Shown here: in pieces, positions 51,600 through 63,929 of the stretch
Layout: every line of letters starts with the position of its first letter
Numbering within the stretch: the first letter of the stretch is position 1
Source of the DNA: Lycocorax pyrrhopterus obiensis
Lineage: Eukaryota > Chordata > Aves > Passeriformes > Paradisaeidae
Length of the DNA stretch: 64,000 nucleotides
Direction of reading: 5' to 3'
Assembly: GCA_014706295.1 (NCBI GenBank)
Contig: JACSVZ010000028.1
Span: 786,263 to 850,262, forward strand
Notes under the pieces: generated by a model
The model's input: only the letters and a program-made list of their open reading frames with translations
Database searches by the model: none
Told to the model about the DNA's origin: nothing
Position numbers and translations under genes: made by a program

Positions 51600-51910
51600 T
51601 GTAGATGCCGGTGCCCGGTGACGATGTCCGACGTTCGGTCTTCGATGCCCAGTGCCAGTCCTGGTGTTTGGTTCCTGGTTCCCGGTGTCCGGTTCCCGGT
51701 GCCGGTTCCCAGTACCCAGTTCCAGGTTCCAGGTGTCCGGTGCCGGTTCCCGGTGCCCGGTTCCCTGTGTCCGGTTCCCGGTGCCGGCTCACGGTTCTCG
51801 GTGTCCGGTTCCCGGTGCTGGTTCCGGGCTCTCAGTGTCCGGTTCTCGGTGTCCGGTTCCCGGTGTCCGGTGCCGGTTCCCGGTGTCCGGTGCCGGTTCC
51901 CGGCGGGTCG
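51600..51910. repeat. GC-rich minisatellite (GGTTCCCGGTGTCC type)
   Basis: About 300 bp of imperfect tandem units of 13-20 bp built on GGTTCCCGGTGCC / GGTTCCCGGTGTCC. All six frames stay largely open across it, producing spurious long frames (for example 369 codons on the minus strand, 384 on the plus strand). Confidence 0.9.
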
Positions 51911-51929
51911 GGGCCTCCCGCCCGCGGCC

Positions 51930-52230
51930 GCTGCCAAGTCCCGCGCGGGGCCGGGAGCGGCGGGGGCGGGGGCGGGGGCGTGTCCCGGGGGCGTGTCCAG
52001 CCAATGGCGGCGCGCGGCTTGCTACGAAGCAGCCAATGGGGGCGCGCGAACGGGCCGGGGGCGGGCGCGTCCCCGAGGTCCCGCGCGCGTGGGCCGGTCC
52101 CGGTACCGAGCGTGGGGCGGGCACGGGGCCCCGCAGGCTGCTCGGGGGGACGGGGACACGGGTGGGCGATGGGGACACAGTGGGCGATGGGGACACCGGT
52201 GGGTGATGGGGACACCGGTGGGTGAGAGCA
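51930..52230 (+). promoter_or_regulatory. CpG-island segment with paired CCAAT boxes and a 20-bp tandem repeat
   Basis: Two plus-oriented CCAAT boxes at 52001-52005 and 52033-52037 sit in very GC-rich sequence, a spacing typical of promoters firing rightward. From about 52147 to 52225 follow four copies of a 20-bp unit (TGGGCGATGGGGACAC type). No plus-strand gene could be attached. Confidence 0.4.
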
Positions 52231-55000
52231 GCACGCGTGGAAGCGGCGCTGATGAGCAGGAGCTTAGGAGGGCGCTGCTGGGCCGGGCTGAGCGTGGGCA
52301 GCACCGCGGGGTCTTGCGCAGCCGCCCCCTCCTCTGCGCACAGAGGCCTCACCAGGGGATGTGACACCCGTGGGAAGAGGGGAAGGCGGGGGGGCTGCCG
52401 CGCTGCCGGCCGAGAGCAGCGTGTGGGGGAGTGTTTAGGGCCGGCAGTCGTGGCTGTCAGTTCATCCCGGTGCTGGGGACCCCCCGACATCCCACAGAGA
52501 TTCCGAGCTCGCCAGCATCGGGAATGTTGGAACATCCCTCCTCTTCCTCCTGCCGGCTCAGTGGGTAGGAGCCACGGCACGGGATCCTAATTCCCAAAGG
52601 TGGCATAAAACAGATTAAAGGTGGGATTTAGAGGGAATTAAAGTCTGGATTAACGAGACCCTTGACTTGAGTCTTGGTCTCACGCAGCGGCTGGGAAGCA
52701 AACCCCAGATCCTTGCCAGCCCCCCGGCCCTGCTGCCCACCACCCCGCTGCAGTGCCCGACACCCCCGGGGCATCGCCCCCACTCCCAATATTCCCGAGG
52801 ATTTGCTCTGGTCCCATGTCGTGCCAGAACAGCCGGAGCAGCTGTTTTTGCTCTTCCGAACAGTTGGGGCATCAACCTGCCCGGCATAAATCACCCTCTG
52901 GGCTCGTCCGGTCCCGGAGGCCACCAGGAGCCTGGTCCCGGGTCCCATCACTCCCCTCCATCACACAGGGGGGAGAACCCACAAATCCCTGTCCCTGCCT
53001 GAAGGGTGCTGCCGGTGGATGGAGCAGCCACTGCGGATCAGCAGGGACGGGAGCTGGCGCCGCATGGGAACAGGGAATAAAAAAGAGAAGCAGCAGGATC
53101 TGGGCCAGCTCCGAGCGGCCTCTCCCCCCGTCCCTCCTCTCCTTTCAGGGAAATGAAATGGGGCTTTGCAGCGGCTCCTCTCCCGCCCGCTGAGCATCGC
53201 CCGTCCTCGGGGAGGCTCATCCCGCTCCCTCTCCCGCGGCACATCCCACCCGGATACCCACCACAGCTCCAGCAACACCAGTCCCGGCTGCTCCCCTCCG
53301 GCCGGGGGCGGGGGGCTCCGCTGCGGGCAGGGGGGAGCATCCCCAGGGAGGCAGCGCCTGAGTAATTCAGGAGAGCTCAGCGAGAGAAACGGGATGCGCT
53401 GCCCGCCGGGTCGCGGAGGGGCGCTGGGAAGGGCACGGAGCCGCTCTCTGCCCTCCCCTCAGTCCCCAGTGCCACTGTGGCAGGGCACCGCAGGGCCCGG
53501 TTCCATCGGCCTCGAGAGCAGGTTGCTGCTGGCACATCCCGGCTCCAAGAGGACCCAACACCTCGTTTGGCGGAGCCTGTGGGTGTGCGGGGGGACAGGA
53601 TGGGGACAGGGTGTCCCCAGCACTCCCCTGTCCCCATGATGGCACATGCCAGAGCCCGGCAGCTCCTGGGACAGGGGATGGTGTCGCTCCCCATAAAGCC
53701 ACTATTGTCACCGGGGCCCGTGCGGGGTGGGGAAACCCCCGTCGCGGGGTGGTGGATCCCGCAAGCCCTTCCCTCTCCAGCATTTTGCATTCCCACTGCT
53801 CCCTTCCCGCGCCGCACAGCTGTGCCTGGCCACAATGGCCCCTTCTTGCCGCGTCACCGGCGCCGGCTGCGCTCTCTCGGCCCCTTCCCCGGTGCCGAGC
53901 CACCCCGCTGGCAGCCGAGGCGGAAAAATTCATCCCAGTAGAAAAAAAAAATCCATCCTGGCAAGCACCAGCTCTGGAGGAGAACCGCGAGCAGGGCACG
54001 CTCTCCTGACCAGTTATCCCAGTGATGCTCCAGGATTTTTAGCCGGCGTTGGATGGAAGGAAAGGGACGATGGAGGTGTCAATTAGGGGTGCTGGCAGTA
54101 CCCAAAGGTAGCTGGGGACACCATGGGACTGTCCTCGAGCCGTGGGGACAGGCTGTGACTCCTGATTCCTGGGGTTGTATCCCCAACCAGCTGTGCTCCT
54201 GGTCCTCCCTCAGGACAAAAGGGTCTCCTGGGTCCCCAGTCCCACATTCCCCACACTCCAACCCTCCCCACTGCACATCTGGCCTGGTGTCACAGCTGGA
54301 GCGGGCCCCTTCTGCCTCCGTGTGTTTGTTCACAGAGCGAGGAATGCCGAGCCTCGTTAGTTAATTAAAGCTCGATCGAAGCTGTCAGGCAGTGCCGCTC
54401 CTCGAGAGGCTGCGAGCGCTCCCGTCCTCCCGGGAAGGGATGGAGGAGGATGCTCCAGGGGAGAGACGCACCCTGGGGAAGATGTTTCTGTGATTACCCT
54501 CCCTGGGAGGACACAAACCTCCATCCCTGTCTCGGGGACACGGTTGTGCGGCCCAGCTCCTTGTCACCGTGTCACTGCCTGAGTGTGACCCACTTACCCA
54601 GGCTCAGCTGAGCCCTGGCTGCTTAATTTGGGGCTGGGGGCTGCTGAGAGGGACCCCGGCGTCTGAGCCGAGCCCAGCACAGAGCCCCGGGCGCGCTCCG
54701 GCTGCGCCGGCCGGACAAAAGCAAATGTAGGTTAAGCACAAAGTGCTGCGGCTGCGGCACACGGAGCCCACTCGGCCCCACGGTGGGGGCCGGGGCAGGC
54801 CCCCACCACTGCAATTAGCTAATTGCTCCTGTTCCCTCGCAGGGAACGTGGGGATGCTGTTACTGCTCCCTGCTTCACTCTCCATCTGATAAAACCGCCC
54901 TGGGGGACACCGTGCCCCCCGCCTGCCCCCTCCTGCTCTGCTCAGCTCTGGGGGGGTTCAGGATGGAGGGAAGGGGAGCCCCCACAAACCTGCTGTTCCC
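52231..55000. other. GC-rich noncoding sequence, no exon recognised
   Basis: No family-like reading frame, tRNA or CR1 copy. An A9 run lies at 53942-53950, and a TTAATTAA word at 54360-54367. It could be intergenic or a first intron of a gene to the right. Confidence 0.5.
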
Positions 55001-55014
55001 AGCCTAGCTCGATG

Positions 55015-55354
55015 TGACGTCCCTGATGTCACCTGCTGGGGACAGTGGGGATGATGATCTTAACACCAGGGGTGGATCTGGCTTTCCCCCACGTTTTGGG
55101 GGTGTCCTGCTGCACCCCAAGGCTTCAGGATCCCTCATGGCCGAATTCCATCCAAGCTGTTGAGTGAGAACCTGGGTGAGTGGGGGAGCTTGTGACATCA
55201 CCAGGAGCCTGAATGACAAATGACATCATCAGAGGGGGTCCTTGTGTCACCTTGCAGGACAAAGGGACCCCCAGCCTGTTGGGTGATGGCAGCACGGATG
55301 GGGGAGGGGGCACACAGGATGCTGATGACGTCATCGGTATGATCCATGACATCA
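55015..55354. promoter_or_regulatory. Cluster of six CRE/ATF-like sites
   Basis: TGACGT at 55015, TGATGTCA at 55024-55031, TGACATCA at 55193-55200 and 55221-55228, the perfect palindromic CRE TGACGTCA at 55326-55333, and TGACATCA at 55347-55354. The flanks are otherwise unrelated, so it does not look like a simple tandem repeat. Factor binding is inferred from the motifs. Confidence 0.4.
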
Positions 55355-57770
55355 TCAGGTGGCAATTAATAGCGGGGCAGAGAGGGTCCGAGCAGGCTGT
55401 GCTGGGACTGCTGGATGTGGGGGAAGAGGAGCAGGAGGAGGACGGTGGCCCCATGGAGAGATTGCTCTGGTTCGTGGCCACCGAGCCTGTCCTTGTGCTG
55501 GTGACATATTGACTGGCAATTCTTAATCAAGTGGATTATTAATTAGCAGCAGAGCTGGCTGGTTAGTCCTCGGCCGGGCTGGGAGCTGGTGGTTTGTGCT
55601 GACACAGCCGGGTATGGTGACAGTGTCACCATGCTGGTACCTGCCGTGCCAGGACACCCACGCCAGCCCAGGGCACCCTGCTGCCGCTGGAAAGGGATGG
55701 ATGCCATCCCTCCTGGGGCTCGGGTGGCAGCTTCACCCACTGTGCACACTACTGACCCAAATCCTCAAGATTTCACCCCAAAACTGGTGGGTAGCACAAC
55801 AGAAATTGCCCTGGCACAGCAGGTGGCCGGGCACCCATCTGTGACGTGCCTCCATGCCATCTGGGCCACGCAGGAGGTGACATGTGTGTCACCAGTGCCA
55901 CGCGTGTCCCCAGCCGCTGCCGTGGTGGTCGTGCCGTGGAGGGTGCAGGGTGCTGGGGACCAGCCCTGCCCGGTGCGTCCCTGTCCCTGCCCCGGGGACG
56001 GTATCCCCCGTGAGAGCACGTTCGGCCACACGTGTGACATTGTCCCCACTGTCCCCACCAGCGGGCCCTGCGGGTTGGGGACAGGCGGAGGGGGCTGGGG
56101 AGCAGCTCCTTCATCCCCATCTGAGCCGACTCCAGAGCTGTTCTCGCCGCAGCTGCTGCCGTCGCCGGCTCCATCCCGCGTTTCCCTGCCTGTCTCAGCC
56201 ATCTGCCGAGATCCCCGCGGGCAGGGGGGTGCAGGGCTGCTCCCCACATCCCCACCCCACTGCCGAGGCACCACCGGGAGCTGGGCTCGGAGCATTTTGC
56301 TCCCCGTTTCGGTGCAGACCATTTAATTTCGGCCCTAATCCGGGCCGGGTTCCCTTCCCCGCGCGGCTGTCGGCGACGATTTCCCAGCCCTAATTAAAGC
56401 TCGGCGCGCGTGACGGCGGTTCCCTGGGGATGCTTCCCTTGTTTCCCCGTTCCCGTCAAGATCAAGGGGATAAACCAATGTTGCCGGCAAAGTTAACGCC
56501 GGCGGCAGCTCAGGGAAGCGGTGACAAGCCCGGAGCTTGACAAGCGCGGATCCGGAGGCGAATCCCACCACGGAGCGCTGCCTCGGGGTCTGCGGATGGC
56601 AGGAGGGCTCGGGGCTGCTGAGATGAGTCGGGCAGGTCTCAGCCCAGCTCTGAGCCCCGTCTGTGGCAGCTCTTTGTGGCCTCGCCGGGTGTGTGGTGAC
56701 ACCAGACGCCCAGATCCCCTGGCCAGGCGTCCCCAGGTCTGGCGGGAGGGGAGGTTTTGGGGTGACGCAGCCACCTGCCAGGGTGTCACTGTCCCCCTCC
56801 CGCCCCCCACCTGCACCCCGCAATGACCCCTCATGGCCCAGAGTATCCCCCTGGCCCCCGGGGAGGGACAGCTGGGCTGGCACCCGCCCTTGCAAGCCGG
56901 GAAAGCCGAGAGAGCCGGGAAAGCAGAGCTGCCTTCCAGGAACCTGCCAAGCAACCAGAGCCCGGACATCTGCGCCCGCTCCCAGCTGCCAACCAGCTGC
57001 CCTGGCCACCCGAAAACCCACCCGCAGCCCCACGGGGTGGATTCCCAGGCCTGGCAGGGGGACGGCTGCTGCAGGCAGGGATGCTCCTGCTGCCTGGCAC
57101 GGCTGCCTCCTGCTTAATTGCGCTGAAAGCACAACAGATGGCAGAAGGGCTTCAAGATGTTCTTTTCCAACATTTTGGGCTCCTTTGCTCGCCTTCCTCC
57201 AAAACAGCTCCAAGAGGGAGGTTGGGAAGAGCCCTGTGCACATGGGGAGGGTTGATGACCCCGGGGACGGGTCCAGGGCCACGGTGCAGCCAGGGAATTA
57301 AAGGGAATTAAAACATTTGCCAGGCTCACACTGCACTGCTTTTTCCTGCTGTAATCCCTGGGCCTGCTGCCCTTCCTGCCCGCACCTCCAGCACCTGCCC
57401 GCTGCTCCCAGGGCACAAAAGCCCCTTTGCCGCGTCCCCGGGGCAGCTGGTGGCAGCAGCTGGGTGCTGGGGGGTCACCTCTGGGCCATGGGGAGCTGCA
57501 AAGGGACCTCGTGGCTTCTTCCCAGAGATCGGGGTCCTGCCACGCTCCAGTCCCAGCCCCGGCTGTCCCACCACGGGCCCAGCACCCACCGAGCACCCCG
57601 GGACGCTGTGTGACCCCCACCCTGGGCCTTGCTGGGGCTGGGCACCGTCCTGAGTCCTGTGCGAGGATTCACCCGGCACGGCTGAGCTGGACCAGCCCCC
57701 AGCACCCACCCCCAGCACCCATCAGCCGCGCCGCTTCCCCCGCCTGCCCCCGCGGCTCTCGGGGCCGAGG
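55355..57770. other. GC-rich noncoding sequence with AT-rich homeodomain-like cores
   Basis: No exon recognised. TAATTA-type cores occur at about 55540, 56391 and 57300 within otherwise GC-rich DNA. Confidence 0.5.
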
Positions 57771-57860
57771 TGTGTTACCACGCGCCTTTGATGAATTATT
57801 TATGAGGCAGGTGACCTCATTCATTCAGATTGATTTTCCTCCGTGTCACTCCAATTCCAT
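57771..57860. promoter_or_regulatory. Candidate conserved element
   Basis: An abrupt AT-richer block with CCTTTGATG (TCF/LEF-like) and ATTATTTATG (MEF2-like) words between GC-rich flanks. Conservation is untested. Confidence 0.25.
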
Positions 57861-57954
57861 CATGCTCCTGGAACCGGCGGGCGGGCGGCACGTCAGGTGC
57901 TGTGCTGTGGGGACAGACGGGGGCACGAGACAAAAGCCCTTTGCCAGCTCGGGA

Positions 57955-58115
57955 ATTATTAGCATTAATAATATTATTAATAATAGTATTAGTATTGTCA
58001 GTGTCAGCACTGCTATTATTAAAATTAAGATTTAAAAATAATTTTTTCATTATTGTTATTGCTGTTATCATTATCATTATTATCATTATTGATAATATTG
58101 GTATTAATATAGCCG
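57955..58115. repeat. Imperfect ATT trinucleotide block
   Basis: About 160 bp dominated by ATT/AAT units with interspersed GTT and ATC. It is a strongly AT-rich island within GC-rich sequence, and its Ile/Asn-rich frames are artefacts. Confidence 0.9.
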
Positions 58116-58750
58116 TTACCCCCCTCTTGTCCATCCCCAGGACCCCGGGCTGTGCCCACCCTGCCTTGCCCAGTGCAGACAGACCCACATCTGCCAGCGG
58201 GTGGGTGGCTCAGTGCCACCAAGGGCCGTGTTGTCACCTCTGCCGGGTGTCCCCAAGCAGGAGGGCGGGAGGTGGCAGCCTGGGTGGTCTCCCAGCACCT
58301 TAAGGATGTTACAAATAAATCGTTGGGTTAAAATCGGAGATATTTGGGGCTATGTTTAATTTTAAGTGTTCTCTGTGTTCAAGCAGTTGCTTGAGCTTAT
58401 TAAAAAGATATATTTAAAAAGTAATATGTATTTATTTGTGTGCACACGCATCTGCAGCTCCTGCAGTCCCTTCCCAGCACTCACTGCCTGTCTGAGCTCT
58501 CCGTGCCTCAGTTTCCCTCCCGGCTGGGCAGGAGGAGCATCCCCGGGGCTGCGGGAGGAAGGCTCAGGGAGGACTCGCTGCCTCTGGGGAGCTGACGGTG
58601 GGGAGAGGCTGAGCCCCGGGATGTGACAGGTCCACACGGGAGGGGACAGAGCCGGGCTGGCCATGCCCACGGTGCTGCTGGCCTCGTGACACAGTGGGGC
58701 TGCGGGACAGCTCCAGCGCGGTGAACTTTTGCCCTCCCAACACCCCCCGA
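58116..58750. other. Noncoding sequence with an AT-rich patch
   Basis: An AT-rich patch at 58305-58440 (several TTTAAA, TATTTA words) may be regulatory. No gene recognised. Confidence 0.4.
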
Positions 58751-58756
58751 ATTCCC

Positions 58757-58922
58757 CAGCCGAGCATCCCCCGCCAGAGCATTCCCTGGATAAACATCCC
58801 CCTGGACACGCATGCCTCAGCCAGAGCATCCCTCCGGCTCAGCATCCCTCAGGCCGAGCATCCCTCAAAGGAGCATCCCTCCGGCTCAGCATCCCCCTGG
58901 CTCAGCATCCCTCACCCAGCAC
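58757..58922. repeat. AGCATCCCTC minisatellite
   Basis: About nine imperfect units of roughly 15-20 bp, each containing AGCATCCC and often CGGCTC or GGCTC. It is a local tandem expansion. Confidence 0.85.
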
Positions 58923-59204
58923 TGCCTCACGGCCGATTCCCGTAAGGAACCGCTCCTGACAGCGGCTCGGCGGCAGCTGCCCATCGCTATTGTCACCCGA
59001 CAATGGGAAGCACCCAGTCCTGCTCCCCGGGAGTGCCATTAGCCCAAATATTTGCTTCCCGTCTCCAGGGTGACAGGGTTGCCAGCGCTCACCCACATCC
59101 CTCCTTTGATCATTTTCCTCTTGATCTTCCGCCCGCCGGTTCCCGGCGCTCCTCCCCGGCGCCCTCGCCTCGCGGGGATGAGGGAGCTGGTGGCATCCGA
59201 GGGG

Positions 59205-59350
59205 TCCGGGAGCTGGGGGTGATGGAGACGGGGGATGGGGGAGACGAAAGCAGGACTGGGAGTGATGGAGATGAAGAGTGGAGGATGAAGGCAGGGCTGG
59301 GGGTGATGAAGATGGGGGATAAGAGAGATGTTGTCATGGGGAGATGGTTG
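59205..59350. repeat. Imperfect tandem repeat of about 55 bp
   Basis: The segment GGGTGATGGAGA ... GGGGGAT ... GCAGGACTGGG recurs with drift two to three times (also as GGGTGATGAAGATGGGGGAT). Confidence 0.65.
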
Positions 59351-62300
59351 TGACCACGGGAAGGTGGTGGTTGTGGCCTTGGGGTTTATATCAGGTGCTT
59401 GAATCTGCAATCGCCATCCCCTCATGGCCAACCGTCTCCCCTCGCTCAAGCAGGGCAGTTCAATGATCAAGGATGGGAGAACAGACACTCTTTGCTGGGA
59501 CCACGCTCGCTCCACCGTGCTGGGACAGCAGGACCGGGTTCAGCAGAAGCCCCGGGCAGGATTGATCCAGCTTCTCCCACCCCTTCCCCCTGCTCCTACA
59601 CTCTTCCTGGAACAAGTTTTCCCCAGCCCAGGGAGCCAAGCAGACCCACCAGCAGTCCAAGCCTGTTTCTATCTTTCCCAAAGCTCACCCAGGTCCAACA
59701 CTGGCTCTTAGGGCGGGGGATGGAGCCGGGAAATTTCTCCCAGAACAAGGGGAATTTTGCAGCCAGGTGGGATCAGATCCAAAATCTCTGGAATTTGGCG
59801 GTGGCAGGAGAGGGACCGACAGCGCCGAGCCATTTCTAAGCAGCATTTTTAAAAAACAAAGCGAAATCTTCGCCAGAAAATGTTATTTCGATCCCTTTGG
59901 CAACCACGAGTCGTTTCGAAGCGACGCTTTGTGTTCAGAATGGGACCCAAATTTAAAGGAGCTGGGAATGGAGCCTCTGGGAAAGCTGCTGGGAGCTGGG
60001 ATGGAGCCACAGCGAAGGCTGTTGGGGTTTGGCAGCCGGTGAGGCTGGATCCACACCCCCACATTATCCCCACACCGTGGGACCTCAGGGGGTGCTCAGG
60101 GGGTGCCACCAGCCCTGGTGACAAGCAGTTCCCAGTATTCCTGTGCCTGGGCAGGCGGTCTGAGGAGCCGTGGCCCTGTGGCCTTTCCCTTGCAGGCCCA
60201 AACCCCTTTGCTTTGCAACGTCCCAGCCCCACACTCCAAATCCCCTGGGAAAAGGGCAGGATCCAGCCTCCCTTCCAGGGGGGATCCCATCACGGACCAG
60301 GAGGGAGGAGAGGGGACGTCAGAGGGGGCATCAGAGGGAGCATCACTGCTTGGGGCCCGGAGGGACATGGCTGGAGAACCAGGAGGTTTGGAGGAACCAA
60401 AGGAGCAGGAGGGACCAGAGGAGCCTGGAGGGACCATTAGGGACAAGGCTACAGGCCCAGGGGCCATGCTGTCACACGGAGCCAGCAGAGACACCATCAG
60501 AGGAGCAGAGGACTGCAGGACGGACACTGTCACCAGGTGGGAGCACCCGAGGACACCGCAGCCACCGGGAAGCAGCCGCGCGGGGGGTGGGAGCGGCCGG
60601 GGGAGACGTGCTCGCCCGCACTTTGCTGCATGACGGTGATTAAGTTGCTTCCCTTCGTTATGGTCCCTCGGGGAGGTGTTAACCAGCTGCTAATAAAGAC
60701 GGATGGTTCTGAAGTGGCGTCTCCGGAGCCTTTGTATCCGTGGAATTTCGGGAAAAGCCACCGGGGTGCCCGGAGCCACCGGGCAGACCCGCGGCACCTT
60801 CGCGCCGGCGGCACCGCCGCCAACACCCGGCCCTGGTGGGGACAAATCTCCTCTGTGGGGTGACGAGGGCGACACTGGGGAGGATTTGGGGACGCTCGGA
60901 GGATGCCGTGAGCCGGAGCAGCCCCGGGGAGGAAAAGGGCGACCCGAAGGGCTGCGGGGGGCGGGAAAGCAGCGGGAAGAAGAGAAATCCAGCAGCAACT
61001 GCCCATTAAAATTCATGAAAGCTGTTAAAAAGCAGAGCGCAGCGCGAGCTCCCGGCTGCTGCTGACAAAGCCGGCGAGGGAGGCGGCGGTGCCAGCTCCG
61101 TGCAGTGGCAAATTTGGGGTTCAGCCCCCCCCTTCCCAAGCCGGTTTCCGGCTGGGTGACGCCACAACGGACCCGGCTTCCTCAGCACCCACCCGCTGCC
61201 GGGCACAGGTGATGGATGGAGGCACCAAACCACATCCCCCACCACGGCCACCCCTTCCCTCACAGGGGACCCCCGAACTCCCTCCGCTGCCTGGAGGGTG
61301 ATTTGCATCTTAGAGCTCATTTCTTTTCCTTTTTCCCATATATTTTTAGTCCCCCCCCTCCCCACTCACAACCCCCCTCCCAGCTGCCTGCGAACGAGCC
61401 CCGGCGCGATTCCCTCGCCGTAATTAGCAACGTTTCTGCAGGCAAATGGCAGTCGGGAGTGGAGGTGGCATTTCCTTAATTAAAACAATTAATTAGGGTG
61501 GGGTGAGAGGAAAGATAAAACATCTTCCCCATAGAAAAGCCTCTTGGAGCCGCCGGTCCCTCGCGGTGGTGCCAGGGAAGTGGCTTCCCCAGGGTGACGG
61601 TGTCACACGTGTCCCTGTGGGTGCCCACCCTTGGGTGCTGCCTCGCCACCGAGCGCCCCGGAGTGGCTCTCGGACCCTCATCCCAGCTCCTTGGCAAGGC
61701 CGGGCCGCTTGTCCCAAAATGTCCCAGCCACGGCGATGGCCCCAGCCGGAGCACCCCGGCGATGCCGATGCCGGCATCGTGCCGGCCCCGGTTCTATGCC
61801 GGGGTATAAATATCCGTGTGTTACTTAGCGACTAATTGCACGGAGCGCAACAGCGGGGGGTGCCAGCCCCTAATGAGGATCTGGAATCAAAGCCGCTAAT
61901 TACCCCTGTGCCGAGCTGCCGCATCGCTCCTGCTGGGCTCTGCCTGTCCGGCCACGCTGCGCGGCTCCCACTGCATCCCGACGGCATCCCTGGCCCCAGA
62001 CCCCCGTGCCAAGGGGTTTCGGGCCGGTGAGAGGCCAAATCCAAGGGCCTTCCCATTTGGATGGCCTCTCTGAGGCAGGTGCCATCCCACGCCCTGGTCA
62101 CATCCCTTTGGGTGGCCTGGCACAGCCACACCGGTGTCAAGGACCGAGGGCTGCCGTGGGTGGGTGAATGCCCGGGCACGTGCAGGAGTGTCCGTGTGTC
62201 CGTGGGGGGTGTGCAGTGCCAGCGTGGGGCAGGGATGTTTGAAATCCAAACCTTTCCGTGTGTCGGGGGAGCACCCCCTGCCAGGCCGGCGGAACCCCCC

Positions 62301-63925
62301 AGCAGCACCAACCCTCCCTCGGTGGTATTGGCCTCCCTTGCTGAGCTCATCCACCCCCTGCTCTGAACGGGACTTTTCACTGCATCCCAGGAGCTCCAAC
62401 ACCCCACAGGACGAGGTTCTGGCACTCCCGGTGCAGATAATTGCAGCCCTGGGATAGCCTCCGGCTGAGGCAGCACACCACCCTGGTCCCCAGGGCACCC
62501 CCGGTGCTGGGCTTACCCTTCCCCAGAGCACAGAATTTGGGGTACCCAGGAATATCCCTCCGGGCTCATCATCTCCCTGGCGGGGGGATTTTTTCCTCGG
62601 CTCTGCACACCACGTGGATGGTGGGAAGCAGGTCCCGGGTAAATACCTCCCGGCGGGTGCGTGCGGGGATGCTGCCTTCACAGGATTTACAGCTTCAAAG
62701 CCTCGGCCTCAAAGCCTGCAGATATCTTTTCATCATTTCAGCCGCGGTCTAATTACCCCGCTGGCCGCCGGCGCTGCCCGGCGCTCCCAGGTACAGCCTC
62801 TCTTAATAGCTGGGATTTATTATTTAAATGTCGTTTTTCAGCTCCTCGTTCCCGTTCCGGCTCCGAGGGTGCCTGTACCCACCCTGCACCCCAAAACCTG
62901 GGCGCCCTGCTCCGCCAGCACCCGGCGTTCACGCTCTCCGCCTGCTCTGAGCCGTGACGAGTTATTAATTAACGGCGAGGTATCGTTCCCTGCTTCATCT
63001 TCGGTGTAATTAGATCGTGGGGATGCCGGGAAGCTGAGCTGGTTAACGCTTGCCGGAGGGGGATGAAGGGAACCGGAGTCATCCCGAGCCGGCCGGCGCA
63101 TCCCGGCGCTGCGGGATGCTCCCCAGCTGCCGAAATCGGGGGGTTTGTGCCCCGCCAAGGGACCCCGCCCGCTGGCCGGGAGCTCTGGCGCAGAGCCCCG
63201 GTGCCGGTGATTTACGGCGGGCACCAACCCCGCCGGCGGCGGGGCCGTGATGGATGCGGGGCCGCGTGCCGTGATGGATGCGGGGAGCAGCCCCGGCCGC
63301 GGCGCCTGTTAATTAGTCGCTTTGGATTGATGAGAAATTGCAGCTCCCGCTAACGATGGCAGCGGCTCACCCCGGCTCAGCCGCGGCGGCGGGGCCGGGG
63401 TCGATGCCGGCGGTGCCGCTTCCCCGGCTCTCCGAGGGGCCGCCCGTCCCCGCAGCCGGCACAGTCGGAGGATAATTTATGGTTTCGTATCAGTGCCGCT
63501 GATCTTGGAGCTTTTCCAGCTTCCTCTTCCCTCTCCCCACATCGCTTTTCCTCGAAAGCCGATTCCCCAGCATGGGATCCAGCTCCTCTCTGGGATATCA
63601 CTGTGCCCAGCATCCCTGGCCGTGTCACCCCTCGGGGACCTGGATCCCCCCTGCGATGAGCTCATGCGTGTGCTGAGCTGTGACAGGGCTCTGCAGGGCT
63701 CTGCCACCGGCTGGGCTGGTTCCTTCTCCCGCTGAAGGATGCTCCGCTGCTCCCGCCACACGGACAGGGCGGGATAACAGCATTCCCACAGCCCGGGGGC
63801 CCGCTGAGGACACGCACCCACCCGGGAGCCCGTGGGAGCGTGGGCAGCCCAGCACCCGTTTGCAGAGTGTGATTTTTAGGTGTCAAATTGCCTTTTAGTG
63901 ATTAAATTGCTCTGTGGAAGTGGAG
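59351..63925. other. Noncoding sequence rich in TAATTA cores, no exon recognised
   Basis: GC-rich DNA with recurrent short AT-rich cores: near 61421, 61476-61496, 61824, 61896, 62750, 62965, 63007 and 63311. A purine-rich degenerate repeat lies at 60290-60460. No reading frame resembles a protein family, and no CR1 copy was recognised here. Confidence 0.45.
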
Positions 63926-63929
63926 CGTG

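Noticed and set aside
50828..52364. 369-codon minus and 384-codon plus frames
   Set aside because: Both are generated by the GGTTCCCGG minisatellite and CpG island. They consist of repeats of a few residues and have no coding signature.
57817..58303. Ile/Asn-rich frames over the ATT block
   Set aside because: Direct translation of a trinucleotide repeat, without coding evidence.
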